Assembly: GCA_009760855.2 (NCBI GenBank)
Contig: WPIO01000030.1
Span: forward strand, 3,755,501 to 3,819,500
Length of the DNA stretch: 64,000 bases
Direction: 5' to 3'
Source: Cristatella mucedo
Lineage: Eukaryota; Bryozoa; Phylactolaemata; Cristatellidae
Part shown: piece after piece, positions 12,083 to 23,827 of the stretch
How positions within the stretch are numbered: the first letter of the stretch is position 1
How the letters are laid out: every line of letters begins with the position of its first letter
Notes under the pieces: generated by a model
The model's database searches: none
What the model was told of the DNA's origin: nothing
What the model saw: the letters and a program-made list of their open reading frames with translations, nothing else
Program-made: the position numbers and the translations under genes

Positions 12083-15000
12083 CTACATAGAGGTACAACG
12101 TAGACAGGAACCGGTTTAAAATAACTTAACGATATGGCACACAATACACGAACGTAGCTGCATGCTCTGCTCTTACAAGCCAACGACATTTAGAATCACA
12201 CCGATGTCGAATCTGGATGATCCAGATAAATCTCAAATTCAGCATGCCGTATGCCTTGGTGAAAGGCAGAGTGAGTGGAACAGCTGAACAGTATAATAAT
12301 AACAACTATGTACACTTGAGCTAAAAAATGTCGGCAACCTCTAGTTTACCAAGAAAAGCAGACATGTGACCGTAAACCATAAAACCGAAGTTCAAAGAAC
12401 GTATGTGCCAGACGAGCACAGAGCCATATCAACATGGCGTTCCATAAACAAGGTTAAAAATCAGAAACACGATGAGAGAAAATGCCAGGTTTCCGAATTT
12501 ATAGCAACTTGGAAACGAATTTTTTTTGGTTTTGGAGGTACTCAAGTACACACATTAATATTAAAGCTACTCTACGCCGACTTATTTCATTTCCACACCT
12601 TACCTAATTGCAAATCGGCTGGCACAAGACCAGCAAATTCCCTGCCTTTAGAAAGGGTCAATTACACTATGTAGTAAGATTAGGGTGTGTTTACTAAAGT
12701 GGCTTTCCAACAATCAAACTAGCTTGCTGGTCCTATCTAGGCTGGACTACTGCAATTCTGTATTGGCTGGGCTACCAAAAAACCTCATTAGGCCTCTTCA
12801 GCAGATGATGAATATGGCTGCATGGTAAGTCAACAAATCCTATAGGTTCAGCCACATGTCTCCTTTGCTAAAGGAGGAGCTATGGTTCCCGGCCAATGAA
12901 TGGGTACAGAGCACAATGCTTACAATGAACACAAGTTCTGTCATAGCTCGGCTCCTTCATACCTAGCTGAACTTCTGCAACAGTTTAGCCTCCTTCTCCC
13001 TCAGGTCATCTATGGGCAATCAATTAGCTGCTCCATTCCTAGGATTAAAGACCATTGGCACAAGAAGCGTTTGCTCTCCACGTCCTTAACTGCACAACTC
13101 ACTTCCATAATTCGTACGAAATGACATCTCTCCTGCTGCCGACTGTAGCACATCTTCTTCAGACGTCCTGAGCGGCTATAAATAGGCTGCCGTTCTGACT
13201 CAGCAGTCTTTCTCAATATTCCTTCGAATGTGATGAAGTCTGTTGGCTCCCATATGCTCATCGAAAGCCACCGAAAGCATTAGAGTTCGCTACAGAAAAC
13301 TCTCCAGAGTAACACCTACTTAGTCCTTGTGGCTTCATGTAGTTAGAGGAGATAAAATAAATTAAAGTAGATAAGAGACTTATATTTTGCTTTTTTGGTT
13401 AAAAAGTGCATTTTCATAATCATAAATGCCTAAACCAATTAAATAATAGCAAGTGCTCCAAAAACTTCCTTCTGTGGTAAGGAAAATGATACCTCGATAT
13501 TCTTCGGTTTTGCTGTGCACGGTGCGGAGGTCTAGTTTGCACATGCAGCAGGTTGTGTGCGCCTTCCTGCACGGGTGAGGTTACATGGAGATAACCCTAC
13601 AGAGAAGCATCCATAGAAGTGCAACAGTACCGGTGCCTTAAACAAGCATCTTAGTTTATGCTATATCAGAGTAAGAGAATAGTGAGTAGCCATATTTGAT
13701 TGACATGCCATCAAGAGAGTGATTGCACCCAGTAGATGCATTTACTACATTTTGTGGACGATTTATAAAGGCACGAGCGAAGAATTACTTTGTCGGAGTG
13801 TATGTTGAGATATGCTAGGCCTACAAAGCTTACTCTGCTGGGCCTGTCGAAGATCCACACAGGCCCTGGACACCTTCCTTGACATGCAAACACTGCCAAA
13901 GAACTCTTTAAGGTAAGGAGAATAATTGCTGCTGGCTAGATGCAATTTGCTTCACAGCTTATGGTAACGTGTGAAACAGCATTTTTATAATTTGTAAAAT
14001 TCTGGTACGTTCACAGGCAGGGAGAGGGGAGTAAAGAGAGCAAAGCTTACACATTAATGCCTTTCTTGATTAGAGGACATGTAGAGATAGAATAAGAAAG
14101 AACTTACCGAACCATTAAGATATGTAGAATAATCGCTCACCATGTAGGAGACGAGGTTGCTCAGTTCGCCTAGGTTACCCAATCGGCCCACGGGAACCAG
14201 CTCAGGCGTATGATTCAACCACTCTCCGGTGGGGTCGAGCCGATCAAAAGCTCCCTATTAAATAGCAAAGAGACACAAGAATAATATTTTGTAAGGCCAC
14301 ATCAAGGCTTGATCTTACACGTCCCACATGCCTGCTCTGTAGATGAATACTCACCTTATCACCCACTAACTCCATAAGCTCATTTGCTCCTACTCACCCA
14401 GGTCTTTTCCCATCACTAGGGCACCCAGATGCTCACCCAGGTGTTCACTCACTACATAATCCATTCAATTGCTGTAGTCATTCTTCACTCAACTCAAGAA
14501 TTCATGATCAATAGGTCGTGGGCAACCTCCAATCGCATCTTTATGAGCGCTGCTGAGCCTGTGAATCCAAATCGGTGCTGTTCTCTCAAGTACAAAGACG
14601 ACCCTCTGGGATGCTCGGTTCTACCTAAATCTAGCTTGCTGTCCAGGAAAATTCACTCTGAATTTAGTTAAGGTCAATTCACTTTGCATTTAATTAAGGT
14701 CAAACACCAACATATCGTGGGGCGTGAGATTCGCTGATATGCTACTCTACAATGATGGGAATATAGTCAATTACATTACCGAAGGCACTTAATGGACTGC
14801 AGATTGGAGTGCAGCAAGTCACTTATCAGCAAGCTCTCGAGAGCAGCCACAAGCTTCTTCACTAGTTGTAAAATCGAGCTGCATGCTCCATGCAAGCTCG
14901 ATGGGATGCGCACCGTTTCACGAACGAGGAAGCATCATGGATCGTCGCCTCTGATCGCCTGCCCTCAGTAAGCTTTGCCTTCGTCTGAGCTCAGGTGTAA

Positions 15001-18000
15001 GGTGCTTGGTCTTCACGAACCCGGGTCGAGGGTGCAAGTCTTGCAGTGGGCGATAACGTATTGCCCAATGCAAGTGGTGGCGATAGCCAGTAAGGCTCTT
15101 CAGCTGCTACATAAATAAGGCTGTTAAATAAGCTAACCTTATTGTTTAAGAAGGACCTCGTTAGTACAAGTCATTTTTAAATTTTAACTTTAGTCTTTTG
15201 CAAGCATAATTTCCTGCTGGACTTTGTACAAGGCTTACTGACACACAATATTTTCAGCATTTTAAGCTCTATTTTCTGTGGCAGTACAATGCAAAGCACC
15301 CATTGCCCACGCCCCAGCATCCTACACATTCCACACAACACGATTAATTGTTCACTGATGAGCTCTTCTGGTGAAGAAAAAATAATACAGCTACTTTCGA
15401 GTCAAAAGATGGTCTCAGCGAGTTTGCGAAGTGATGGACAATGCAGATTGCAAAAATATATAGGCCAAACAGGCCTGGGAAAAACTGAGTTTAACCAAAT
15501 TTTCACCCACGACAGGAACCGCTAATTGCAAGCTTTTGCGACGACTCTCTTAAAAATTATAAGCCGTGCAGTCCTCGAGAGCTAAACAAATCACGAGGTC
15601 CGACACCGGAAGTCCTCTAGTCCAATGAGCCCAGCCCCAGCCAGAAGAGAGAGCAGCCACGCTCGCAATGAGACTGGCTGGGAGGGCGAAGCACGCACCT
15701 TGGTGTAGAACGGACCAGGCTCGACGACGTTGAACCGAAGGCCGTGCTTGGCCCACTCCACAGCCAGCGATCTAGCAGCAGCAAGACACAAAGCAGAGCG
15801 CATCGTTATAAGGGAAATCCAAGGCAGCAGCAAGTTCCACGGAAGGTAGAGGTTCCGAGCCACCTCACGCTCGGACAGCAGGGTGCAGCAGGGTGCTCTC
15901 GACCGGCCGGCTCTCACTTGTGCATGATCTCCATGGCAGCCTTGGATGAAGCGCTGGGCACGACGAAGGCGGAGCCGCTGTCCCTCGCGTACGTTGTCGA
16001 TATGGCAAGGAAGGAGCCAGCTAGAAAGCAGCGCAGCAGATGCGCTCTGCCCAAGCACGACGAGCTTGCAACTCATTTGCAGCGCTCAGGGATGTGCATA
16101 TATATTACCCCGACACGTACTTGAAAAAAAGAGGGAGAGAGAGAGAGAGTGAGAGAGTGAGAGAGTAAGAGAGTGAGAGAGTGAGGGCGTGAGGGAGTTC
16201 AATTAATTGTGCACTGACCAGGGGAAAGTGGAGGGGAAACGACCGGAGGCATGCTTGATGGCAGGCTTAAGGCAGATCTCGGACGAGATCACCATTACGA
16301 ACCCGCTTCAACACCACTACGTACGCTTTTTGGCTGCGATGAGCCGTTTTCCAACATCGACGACCAGGAGGGCTGCACCGAAGAAGACAGTATCGACGAT
16401 GGCCTTCCAGGCGTTTGGCGACAGCTTTTCTGTCGGGCTGATGAAATTGGCTGCAGCATTGCTGATGACCACATTTGGTAGGCCAATCTTTGCTTCACAC
16501 TCGTCCATAGCTCTCGTGATATCGACAGCATCACGCAAGTTCATGGCCAGCGGAATGACCTGCGGCAGACCAAGCACAAGTGTCAATACTCTAACTGCGT
16601 GCAGAAGTACTAGCTTGTTGCCATAAAACAGAGGCCACCAACAAGGGCAGGAATCAACATCTAATGCAAAAGTCTTAGGTACGGCTGTAGCAACCGCTGA
16701 CTACTCAATCGCTTGCCAGCTGTGAGGCCAATCCCTCGAGGTCAGACACTCCCGAGCCAACATCGGTCTTGTTGTGGCAGACAAAGGACACTTCCCTCCC
16801 ACCACTCGGGCTAAGCAAGTTGCACCCTTCTCAGTCTGCCGTTCGGCCTGATCGGGCCACTTCTCTCTGTGTGTCTCTACATCGGTGGCAGAATAAATAG
16901 TCACACCCTGACTATACATTGTTAATATACATCAACGAACACACGCGCTAGCACGGTATCAGCAAGAAATGCTACTCACAGGGTTCCCGGTTTCTTTACT
17001 GACTTTAGCTGCAGAATTCTCAAGGATATCAATTTTCCTGCAAAGCATTTACATAATAAAAAAAAGCACAAGCTTAATCAAGGATGTGCAGTCAAACGCT
17101 GTGCAATAACGTTGAGAGTTCCAATAGGCATGTGGCTCTGTAGAGCGCTAGTGCTAACTACAATAAGCAAAGCTAGGCACATTTGCAGCATTGGTCACAC
17201 AGTACAGCATAGTGTAGTCACATGTGGATGTGTCACAATCAAAATAAAACACATTACATGCCGAAGTTAGTTATGATGCAAGGTATGTATGACGACTTAT
17301 TGTGAATAGTTTAAAGTGAGTCTGATTGATTAGCTTTTAAAATGTTGACAGAGTTAGAAAACTTGAGAGCCTGAACATACAAGTAAATAAGCACAAGTCA
17401 GCTTATTTAGTAGCATGCAACAGTGGCAGATGAGCCTAAGCAGGCTTACAACCCTCTTCGCGCATGTAATAAAGCATTGCCTATGCACGACTCAAACCCT
17501 TGACCTCCGCCGTGTAGTGCAAGAGTCTTACCAATAGGCTCAGACTCAATTGCGTGCGAGAGTGTGGAGAGCACGCACACACACGCGCATACCCATACAC
17601 GCAGTTTCCTAAGGCGCTATAGTAGATTCGTTGATCAGGATGGCTCCGTGTAAGCAAGCATCTTGTTGAAAATTAAATCAATGTAAAGTAATAGTTATCA
17701 CGTGAATCTTTATGAACCTTAAAGTGTATGGCCAAAGTGCAGCAGAAAATCGTCAGCTGATAGGATGCACTTCCAACTTATTTGAGTAACTCGAAGAACA
17801 TGCACATACTCGCAAGTCTCCCGAGTAAGTGGTAATTCAACTCCCAAGTGTGGCTACTATTTGATCTGATGAGACAGGATTACATTATTTTAGCCCCGGG
17901 CTCGGGTCAAGGTCTGGCCATCGGATGAAGGCACGAATAGACAACGACAGCAAAAATCACCACTTTTCGAAACAGTCTCTCAAGCTTTTCTATGCCGAGC

Positions 18001-19195
18001 AGGGGCTAATCTCGAAAAAAGTCCTCGGCAGTATGGACAGCACGACGAGGCATGCTCGGTCGGGTGAGCCCCAGTCTCGGTGACAACTAAACAGCTTCAA
18101 AGTTAGTGCTGGTCGGACATTACAGTCCCCCTTGTAGTTGTGGCCGAGACGATCCCCGGCAAAAGCAAGATTGGCAATAAAATGGGTCGATAGAGCTAAG
18201 ATGGCTACCTCCGATTTTCTCGGATGGACACGGTTAAGTTTGCTTACGACACTGAGACTGGAGAGCGGCTGCGGCTGTGCAACAGAACTATGGCTGTACA
18301 TTGTAAAGCGCTATCAGGCTATCGTACTCTCTCCCTGTCAGCAGCAGGTAATAAAGGGTTTTGACACTTTGACAAGGGTTTTGACACTTTGACAAGGGTT
18401 TTAACCCACGACCAGGGTCCTGAAGAGCAAGCACCTTACAACTGGGCTGAGACCCAGGGTCTGTCTAATATCACATGGTCACAATGTAGATGTCTTGTAA
18501 GAGTCGTATCGATTACGGAATCAACCACAGCTGGCAGCTTTGGGTAGGTATCGCCCAGCTACCATTTGGTGATTCATATGACAAAAGGTTTGTTCACAGC
18601 CACTCACCTATCCTCAGTCCACTAGAATTGGCTGAATGCACGGACCAAGAGAACTATCCCCAAGCAGACACCCCTCCGTGCGCCATTCTGTCGCTGGTTG
18701 TGTTGGATGGTTGCATTGCTGCCATGCCCGAGACTTTCCGGAGGCAACATGTACAGCCCTTCTGCTTAGGCAAAACTGAGGGTTCAAGGACGGCTCTGAA
18801 TGATACACTAAACCTACGTCTCATAAGTACTAATTGACTAACATTGCCCTCACCCACCTGACAGCGCTATACATTAGGCACCCTAAGGAAGATTTGGCAG
18901 CGTTAGACACATCAAGCCAGCAGCCACTGCAGTAACTCGAACATGGCCGAGCAGAATACCTGCTGGCGATGACAACTTTAGCACCCAGGCTCGATAGGCG
19001 GTGAACAATGCTCAGCCCAATGCCGGTGCCGCCACCGGTCACGAGAGCCACCTTGTCCTTCAGGCTGCCAGCCGGAAGCATGGGCCCCGTCACGGCAGGA
19101 AAGTGGGCTGCGTGCGGCAGCTCAGGCAGCTTCCTGTCGCCGCCGTCATCGCTGGCTGCCGAGGAAGCGGTGCCTCTCTGCAATGGCATTTTCAT
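11960..19195 (-). CDS. DECR1: 2,4-dienoyl-CoA reductase, DECR1 type, complete 7-exon gene
   Basis: NADPH-dependent reductase of the short-chain dehydrogenase/reductase (SDR) superfamily that reduces 2,4-dienoyl-CoA to 3-enoyl-CoA during beta-oxidation of polyunsaturated fatty acids, normally in mitochondria. Coding exons (minus strand): 19195-18960, 17037-16980, 16559-16325, 16020-15918, 15771-15699, 14254-14108, 12082-11960. All borders are GT-AG and all phases match, giving 324 aa against about 335 in human. Residues 53-60 are the cofactor loop TGGGTGIG; NAAANFISPTEKLSP (132 on) is the family signature; Tyr187 and Lys203 are the catalytic pair within STTYA...PSASSK; RFNVVEPGP and GAFDRLDPTG follow. 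These match DECR1 rather than peroxisomal DECR2, and the C-terminus GGKKQ is not a PTS1 signal. A TGA 18 nt upstream in frame supports the start. An ATTAAA on the minus strand (11826-11821) could be the poly(A) signal. The N-terminus is not an obvious mitochondrial presequence. Confidence 0.95.
12690..13290 (+). mobile_element. LINE family 2 C-terminal fragment in DECR1 intron 6
   Basis: Translates, with stops and frameshifts, to SRLDYCNSVLAGLPK, SPLLKEEL and SAPSYLAELL, typical of the region after the RT domain in CR1/jockey-type elements. Opposite in orientation to DECR1. Confidence 0.7.
14108..14254 (-). CDS. DECR1: DECR1 coding exon 6
   Basis: Residues 236-284: GAFDRLDPTG, then the PVGRLGNLGELSNL helix and a SDYSTYLNG stretch, in the DECR1 family order. 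Phase 0 at both ends; the donor is GTAAGT. Confidence 0.93.
14995..15145 (+). mobile_element. SINE-B copy in DECR1 intron 5
   Basis: CGAACCCGGGTCGAGG (degraded B-box region), TTGCCCAATGCAAGTGGTGG, CGATAGCCAGTAAGGCTCTT, GCTACATAAATAAGGCTGTT, in SINE-B order. Confidence 0.65.
15699..15771 (-). CDS. DECR1: DECR1 coding exon 5
   Basis: Residues 212-235 (SLAVEWAKHGLRFNVVEPGP and following), the conserved strand and PGP turn after the active site. One base completes the split Lys from exon 4. The donor is GTGCGT, phase 0. Confidence 0.92.
15918..16020 (-). CDS. DECR1: DECR1 coding exon 4 (catalytic Tyr/Lys)
   Basis: Residues 178-210. It carries Tyr187 and, after FVVPSASSK, Lys203, the catalytic pair. 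The spacing is one residue longer than I recall for human DECR1. The acceptor (TTCTAG) and donor (GTGAGA) fit the phases of exons 3 and 5. Confidence 0.92.
16131..16195. repeat. (GA)n / GTGAGA short tandem repeat
   Basis: GA repeats passing into GTGAGA units, in DECR1 intron 3. Confidence 0.9.
16325..16559 (-). CDS. DECR1: DECR1 coding exon 3
   Basis: Residues 99-176, phase 0 in, one base left over at a GTACGT donor. It contains the NAAANFISPTEKLSPNAW signature that lines the active site in DECR1 proteins. Confidence 0.93.
16980..17037 (-). CDS. DECR1: DECR1 coding exon 2
   Basis: A 58-nt exon encoding KIDILENSAAKVSKETGNP. It starts with one base that completes the Arg split from exon 1 and ends in phase 0 at a strong donor (GTGAGT). 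It corresponds to the helix after the cofactor-binding strand. Confidence 0.9.
17400..17545 (-). mobile_element. possible SINE-B copy in DECR1 intron 1
   Basis: Minus strand: a CCTATTGGTAAGACTCTTGC head and AAGGGTTTGAGTCG B-box-like element, with a degraded body. Weak. Confidence 0.4.
18345..18450 (-). mobile_element. SINE-B head with internal tandem duplication
   Basis: Two copies of a roughly 20-bp unit (GGGTTTTGACACTTTGACAA) precede TTTTAACCCACGACCAGGGT, which fits a minus-strand SINE-B head. Confidence 0.45.
18960..19195 (-). CDS. DECR1: DECR1 coding exon 1
   Basis: Start codon plus residues 1-78 and two bases of codon 79. It holds a polar N-terminal stretch, then the first SDR beta strand and Gly-rich loop (KVALVTGGGTGIG) and the ASR that often precedes the NADP-phosphate contact. 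The donor reads AG|GTATTC. ATG codons lie at codons 1 and 3; the first is used here. Confidence 0.93.
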
Positions 19196-19494
19196 GCTTC
19201 GAAGTATCTTTCAATTCAACAATGCACGATAGGAGATCGCACGACCAAATGCAGAGGGTGCACACAGTCACGTGTGTGTTCCATAGCCATGCCTCACGCA
19301 GAAAGCAGAACAGCTGCCGAGCTCAACTAATAGCACTCTGTCACTGGCATAGGTCTATGATCTGCATCAGGAGCAGCAATAAGAGAATCAGAATCTAATT
19401 AATCTAAACAGCACCCTAAGCCGGACTCCAATCTAACTACTGAACCGGTCTACCCAAGCATACACTGGCCAACTAGGGATGAGGTGTGAGATAA

Positions 19495-19985
19495 TTCAAT
19501 TTGTCTAGCACACTGAGTGATCGGAATCGCTGTCCAGAAACTTTACATATGCTGCACGTAAGCACGTCCATTGGTTGGTGATGACATGCGCAGCAGGAGC
19601 ATGCATAACAACAAAACGAACAGTTCACATGAACCTAGCAAATGCTGTGAGGAACAGTTGAGGTTTTAGATTCTTTTTTTAAGTCTCAAGTCAGCATACG
19701 AACTAAAGGTATGGTTGCCAAAGGATTCGAGATTGGTTAGAAAAACAGCAAAACAATTTGAGTTAGAAAAAAGAGAAGGCAGCACTTTGCCTACATTGAT
19801 TGGAAAGAGTTCAAGCAGGTGGGCTCAAGCAAGAGAATGAAGAGACCTAAAATTAAGAGTCACAACTTTGAAGTCGGTACGATGCTTGATGGGGATTGCA
19901 GTGCAGGAAAGCGATAAGCGATATCATGTGGCTATTAGGACGTTTATGAGAGACAAGCCTGTCAGCAAGAGTTTTGCACTACTTT
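19495..19985 (-). mobile_element. decayed LINE family 1 3' end
   Basis: Contains GGCTCAAGCAAGAGAATGAA, AGAGACCTAAAA and AGAGACAAGCCTGTCAGCAA in the order seen in better copies, at lower identity. Confidence 0.65.
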
Positions 19986-19998
19986 AAGTACCTCATCG

Positions 19999-22480
19999 GA
20001 TAATAATAATAATAATAATAATTCACTTGATAAAGCGCCCTCAGAGAACTTAATCTCTCTCTGGGCGCTTTACATTTGCTGCAAAGTGAAATGCAATTGA
20101 ATGGTAAGTAAAATTATGCTTGAAAAACAAACGAAATGAATAATATGGTTAGGGGTGACATGCACAGGGTCAGCATGCAAATGTGGTTAGTGGCAGCATG
20201 CACAGTGTCAGCACGCATACGCACATCACGGACGAATCACAGGGACCCACTAAATACTGTCCTAAATAGGTGTTTTTAAGTTCTTTTAAATGTGGTCAGG
20301 TCAGGGGATGTTCTGACGCAGGTCGAGAGGGAGTTCCAGGCTTTGGGAGCATACGAGCTAAATGCATGGTCTCCAAAGGATTTAAGGTTTGTATGAGGTA
20401 TTTCTAGACTGTTGGATTCCGAAAAGAGGGTGGTACGATGCTTGGCCTGATGGGGGATTATGTCGGAGAGATAGGCTGGAGCCATAGAATGAAGGGACCT
20501 AAAAGTGAGCGACAAAAACTTGAAGTCAATCCATTGCTTGACTGGTAGCCAGTGCAGGTCGGCGAGAAGTGGAGTAATGTGGCAACTGCGATGCTCACGA
20601 CAGACAAGCCTAGCTGCAGAGTTTTACACCAGCTGCAATCGCCTGATCGCACATGCTGGTAGGCCAGTAAGCAGTGAGTTGCAGAAGTCGAGACAGGATG
20701 TCACGAATGCATGGACCAACTTAGATGTGGTATCTTTATCTAAACAAGCCCAAATTTTAGCAATTTTATGAAGCTGAAAATAGGCAGATTTGACTGTGGA
20801 GCTGATATGGTCACCTAACGAGAGGTCGCTTTGGAATATGACATCTAAATTTCGAGCTGATTCAACTGGAGATATGCTGGCAGAGCCAATTTTGAGATTC
20901 AGCCTTTCCAATCTCTGGATCACACTGGGTTTGCCCATAACTAGTAAGTTAGTTTTATCATTATTAAGTTTTAGAAAACTTGCTGCCATCCATGTGCGGA
21001 TGTCATCAATGCATGCAGCTAGTGAGTTTAGAGAATTTGAGGTGCTCGTAGGCTGGGAGGGATCAAAGCAAAGGTTCAACTGAGTGTCATCCGCATAGAA
21101 GTGAAAGCCTAGATTGTGCTTGGCAATCACATCAGCAAGAGGCAGAGTATAAACCGTGAAAAGAACCGGACCTAGCACTGAGCCCTGAGTTACTCCATAT
21201 TTCAGAGGTACTTCAGATGATCTTTGTCCATTCACGTCAATACTCTGGAGTCTCCCACTGAGATAGGACCTGAACCACTGCAGAGTAGTGCCAGTGATGC
21301 CCAGGCAAGATGAGAGGCGCTCTAGAAGAACTTTGTGATCGATGGTATCAAAAGCTGCCGAAAGATCGAGCAAAACAAGCAGAGACACTCTACCCATGTC
21401 TGCACTCCTAAGTAGGTCGTTGTATACCCGAAGCAATGCTGACTCTGTCGAGTGATTAGCTCTAAAGCCAGACTGGAACTTACTAGCAAGGTGTGAGGTT
21501 TCGATATACGAGTTCAGCTGGTCCACCACGACCCATTCGAGTGTCTTTGATGGGAACGGTGGAAGGGAAACTGGGCGGTAGTTGCTCAAGTTCTCTTGGT
21601 CAAGTGTAGCTTTCTTGAGAAGTGGCCTGACTACAGCTTTTTTGAAAGGTGCTGGGACATGACCTGAGGCTAATGACATATTAATTATGTTATTTATGCA
21701 TGGCAGCAGCAGATCAATGCAATGTAGGAGCAGGACAGTGGGAATAGGGTCCAGAGGACTTGTTGTCTTCTTTGATTTCGATACAAACTTTAGGACTAGA
21801 TCACTAGTGACCTGCTTAAATGCAGACATTGAGTTGCAGCCAGGAACCGAGGAACAGCATTCTAGTGGGGGGGTGTTCATCGTGGGGATGGATTCCCTGA
21901 TCTTGTCTATCTTCTGCACAAAGAATCGAGAGAAGCGATCGGCTAGATCATCATTAGGATCATCAGGTAAGGAGCTAATCTGGGAACGGTTGAGGAGATG
22001 GTTTATTGTCGACATCAGCATTTTTGGATTGTGCATCTGTGATTCAACAATGTTTTTATAAAAACTAGGCTTAGCCTTTGCTAGGATCGATTGGTACGAC
22101 CTACAGTAGTCTTCATATGCCTGTCGATGGACAGTTAGTCCGGATCTTTTGTATGCTTTTTCAAGCTTTCGTTTAGTAGACTTGGCTAGTTTAATGTCTG
22201 CGGTAAACCATAGGCCGTCTGGGCGGGGGCGCACAGTGCGCTTTTTCAGAGGGGCAAACTCGTCTAGCGTGTCAGCTAGTGTCGTGTTGAAGCTATCTAC
22301 CAATGATGACAGATCGGAGGGAGGATTGAGCAGCAGAGGCAAAGCAGATATTCTCGCACGGACAGCATCGATGTCAAGGGTCTTGAGGTTTCGCGATTTA
22401 CAGGTTATTTTAGAGGAGGATGTGGACACACACTGTAGATTGAATGAGATCTGCATGTGGTCAGATAGGCCAAAAGACCC
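19999..22480 (-). mobile_element. L2/CR1-type LINE, 5'-truncated, best RT copy
   Basis: The minus-strand element ends 3' (low coordinates) in (AAT)n, the hairpin and a 3' UTR. Its open frame 22456-20624 (610 residues) has reverse-transcriptase motifs in order: LSNYRPVSL, GFRANHSTESALLRVY, LDLSAAFDTIDHK, GVTQGSVLGPVLF, FHFYADDTQL (YADD at 21097-21086). The frame ends at a TAA (20626-20624) where other copies have CAA, yet coding similarity continues in the same frame to about 20276. The endonuclease domain is absent, so this copy is not autonomous. These motifs place it in the L2/CR1/jockey group. Confidence 0.9.
20276..22456 (-). pseudogene. LINE ORF2-like reverse transcriptase, truncated and with a premature stop
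   Basis: Coding part of the element above. RT catalyses target-primed reverse transcription. The N-terminal endonuclease is missing, and a nonsense codon separates the RT domain from the C-terminal region (APAYLSDIIPHQ, FSSYAPKAWNSL). The RT core itself is open, which suggests fairly recent insertion. Confidence 0.85.
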
Positions 22481-22489
22481 ATGACCAGT

Positions 22490-22745
22490 GAGTCACAAAA
22501 GTCTAGATGAGATTCTACAAACGCTCGGACCAACTTAGGTGCAGTATCCTCGGCTTAGCACATGCAAAGTCTTGCAATGGTACCTAGCTGATTTTAGCCA
22601 GACTTGACTGCGGAGCTGATGCAGTGGTCTAATGAAAGGTCGCTTTGGAACAGAACACCCAGCTTTCTTGCAAATGCTACAGGAGCTAAGCTGACTGAGC
22701 TCATTTCGAGGGCTAGGTTTTCCAATTGCGGAGCCAAATTAGGTA
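22490..22745 (-). mobile_element. second LINE fragment abutting the first
   Basis: Repeats the C-terminal RT part already present at 20690-20900 (GGACCAACTTAGGT, CGGAGCTGATGCAGTGGTC, AGGTCGCTTTGGAA), so it is a separate, more diverged copy next to the 5' end of the first. Confidence 0.7.
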
Positions 22746-22749
22746 GCAC

Positions 22750-23315
22750 TGGGTATACCGACAGGAGTCGTCTTCTCCTTTCTCTGCGTGCCATCTGACG
22801 TCTCAGAGTCAGCTTTCGTGCTTCACTGCTCCTCTCCAGCTCATTCACTCTTCGAGGTTAGTGGCTCAGTTAGACAAGCTGCTCAACCGGGCCACTCACT
22901 TACCACCCATGAGGTCACCTATACCGATATTTGTGACTGAGGCAGTGGGTGGGACTCCACCAGCTGGCAATCCTTCAGTGCTATTAGCACGGGTGCAAGC
23001 CAGCAAATGAGGCTCATCCCCAGCCGTATGACTGGGGTTGTTAAATTAGCCAGTTTTCAGTTTACTTCCGAAAACCCGCCTCCGCCGGGTATCTCTCTTT
23101 TACCTCGCTTTTAGATAGTCATTGCTCGAATAAACCGAGAAGAGGTCAGGCAGTCAGTCGCATAGGCAGAGAGGGAGGAAACGGCAACCGGGCTACGCGA
23201 AGAACTGAGTCCTGATCTCGAAAAACTCAAACTAGGGACCGCACAATCATAAAACAGCTCTCCACCATCATCCGCGTTTTCCAAATAGGCTTAGTTGGGG
23301 GGGGGGGGGTTAGAA
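22750..23315. other. no gene recognised; a G run at 23297-23309
   Basis: Short chance open frames, a possible SINE-B tail remnant near 23035 (GTTGTTAAATTAGCC) and a poly-G tract. Confidence 0.35.
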
Positions 23316-23737
23316 TCACATTGCACACCGAAGGCAGGCTGGAATTGATTGGTGGGCGTGGCAAAGCGCCAGCGAAAATACGCAGCATTCCAGGCGACGC
23401 CGTCTGGATTGCGCTTGGGCTTCACAAGCATCCTTAGGATACCTGTGTCTGCGGGTCTTTCCGACCACCACTATCAGCAGAATTAGCAGCGAGGCACGAC
23501 GCTGGGACTGTCCGGCGAGTCCGGTCAGCGGCACAAGATATCGGCAATGCCGCGATTACTCATCAGCTTACTAGCACGCGGCGGCAGCTCGCCAGGGTCT
23601 TGAGCAGACCTCGATTCATAACTAACTGGGCGACGTTCGTCAGCGATGCTGAAGCCATGGCCACGACAGCGGCTCCCACGGTAGAGCTCCAAAGTCCTAG
23701 CGGAACCGGAAGTATGCGCTTCAGCGCCAAAAATCAA
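23316..23737 (-). other. GC-rich open frames divergent from SFI1, gene status uncertain
   Basis: Two overlapping minus-strand open frames (23737-23525, 70 residues; 23534-23316, 72 residues, with a short hydrophobic run LLILLIVVV). They start 90 bp upstream of the SFI1 ATG, pointing away. No known family or convincing splice structure. They could be 5'-UTR or promoter sequence. Confidence 0.2.
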
Positions 23738-23739
23738 CG

Positions 23740-23827
23740 CCTAAGCTCGGCGTCCTGAGATACTGCTCGGCCGGCGCTGGCTCGCGACGACTGGGCGGCG
23801 CGGGAGCTCGAGCGCTGCGCCAGTAGC
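23740..23827. promoter_or_regulatory. probable SFI1 promoter/5' region (GC-rich, possibly bidirectional)
   Basis: GC-rich sequence just upstream of the SFI1 start, clearly richer than the AT-rich repeat DNA around it. A minus-strand open frame begins at 23737, so the interval could drive both directions. No TATA box is obvious. Inference from composition and position only. Confidence 0.3.

Noticed and set aside
15591-16124. Open frames of 126-161 residues around 15.6-16.1 kb
   Set aside because: They run through DECR1 exon/intron borders in other frames or on the other strand; only the DECR1 exons have conserved motifs and matching splice phases.
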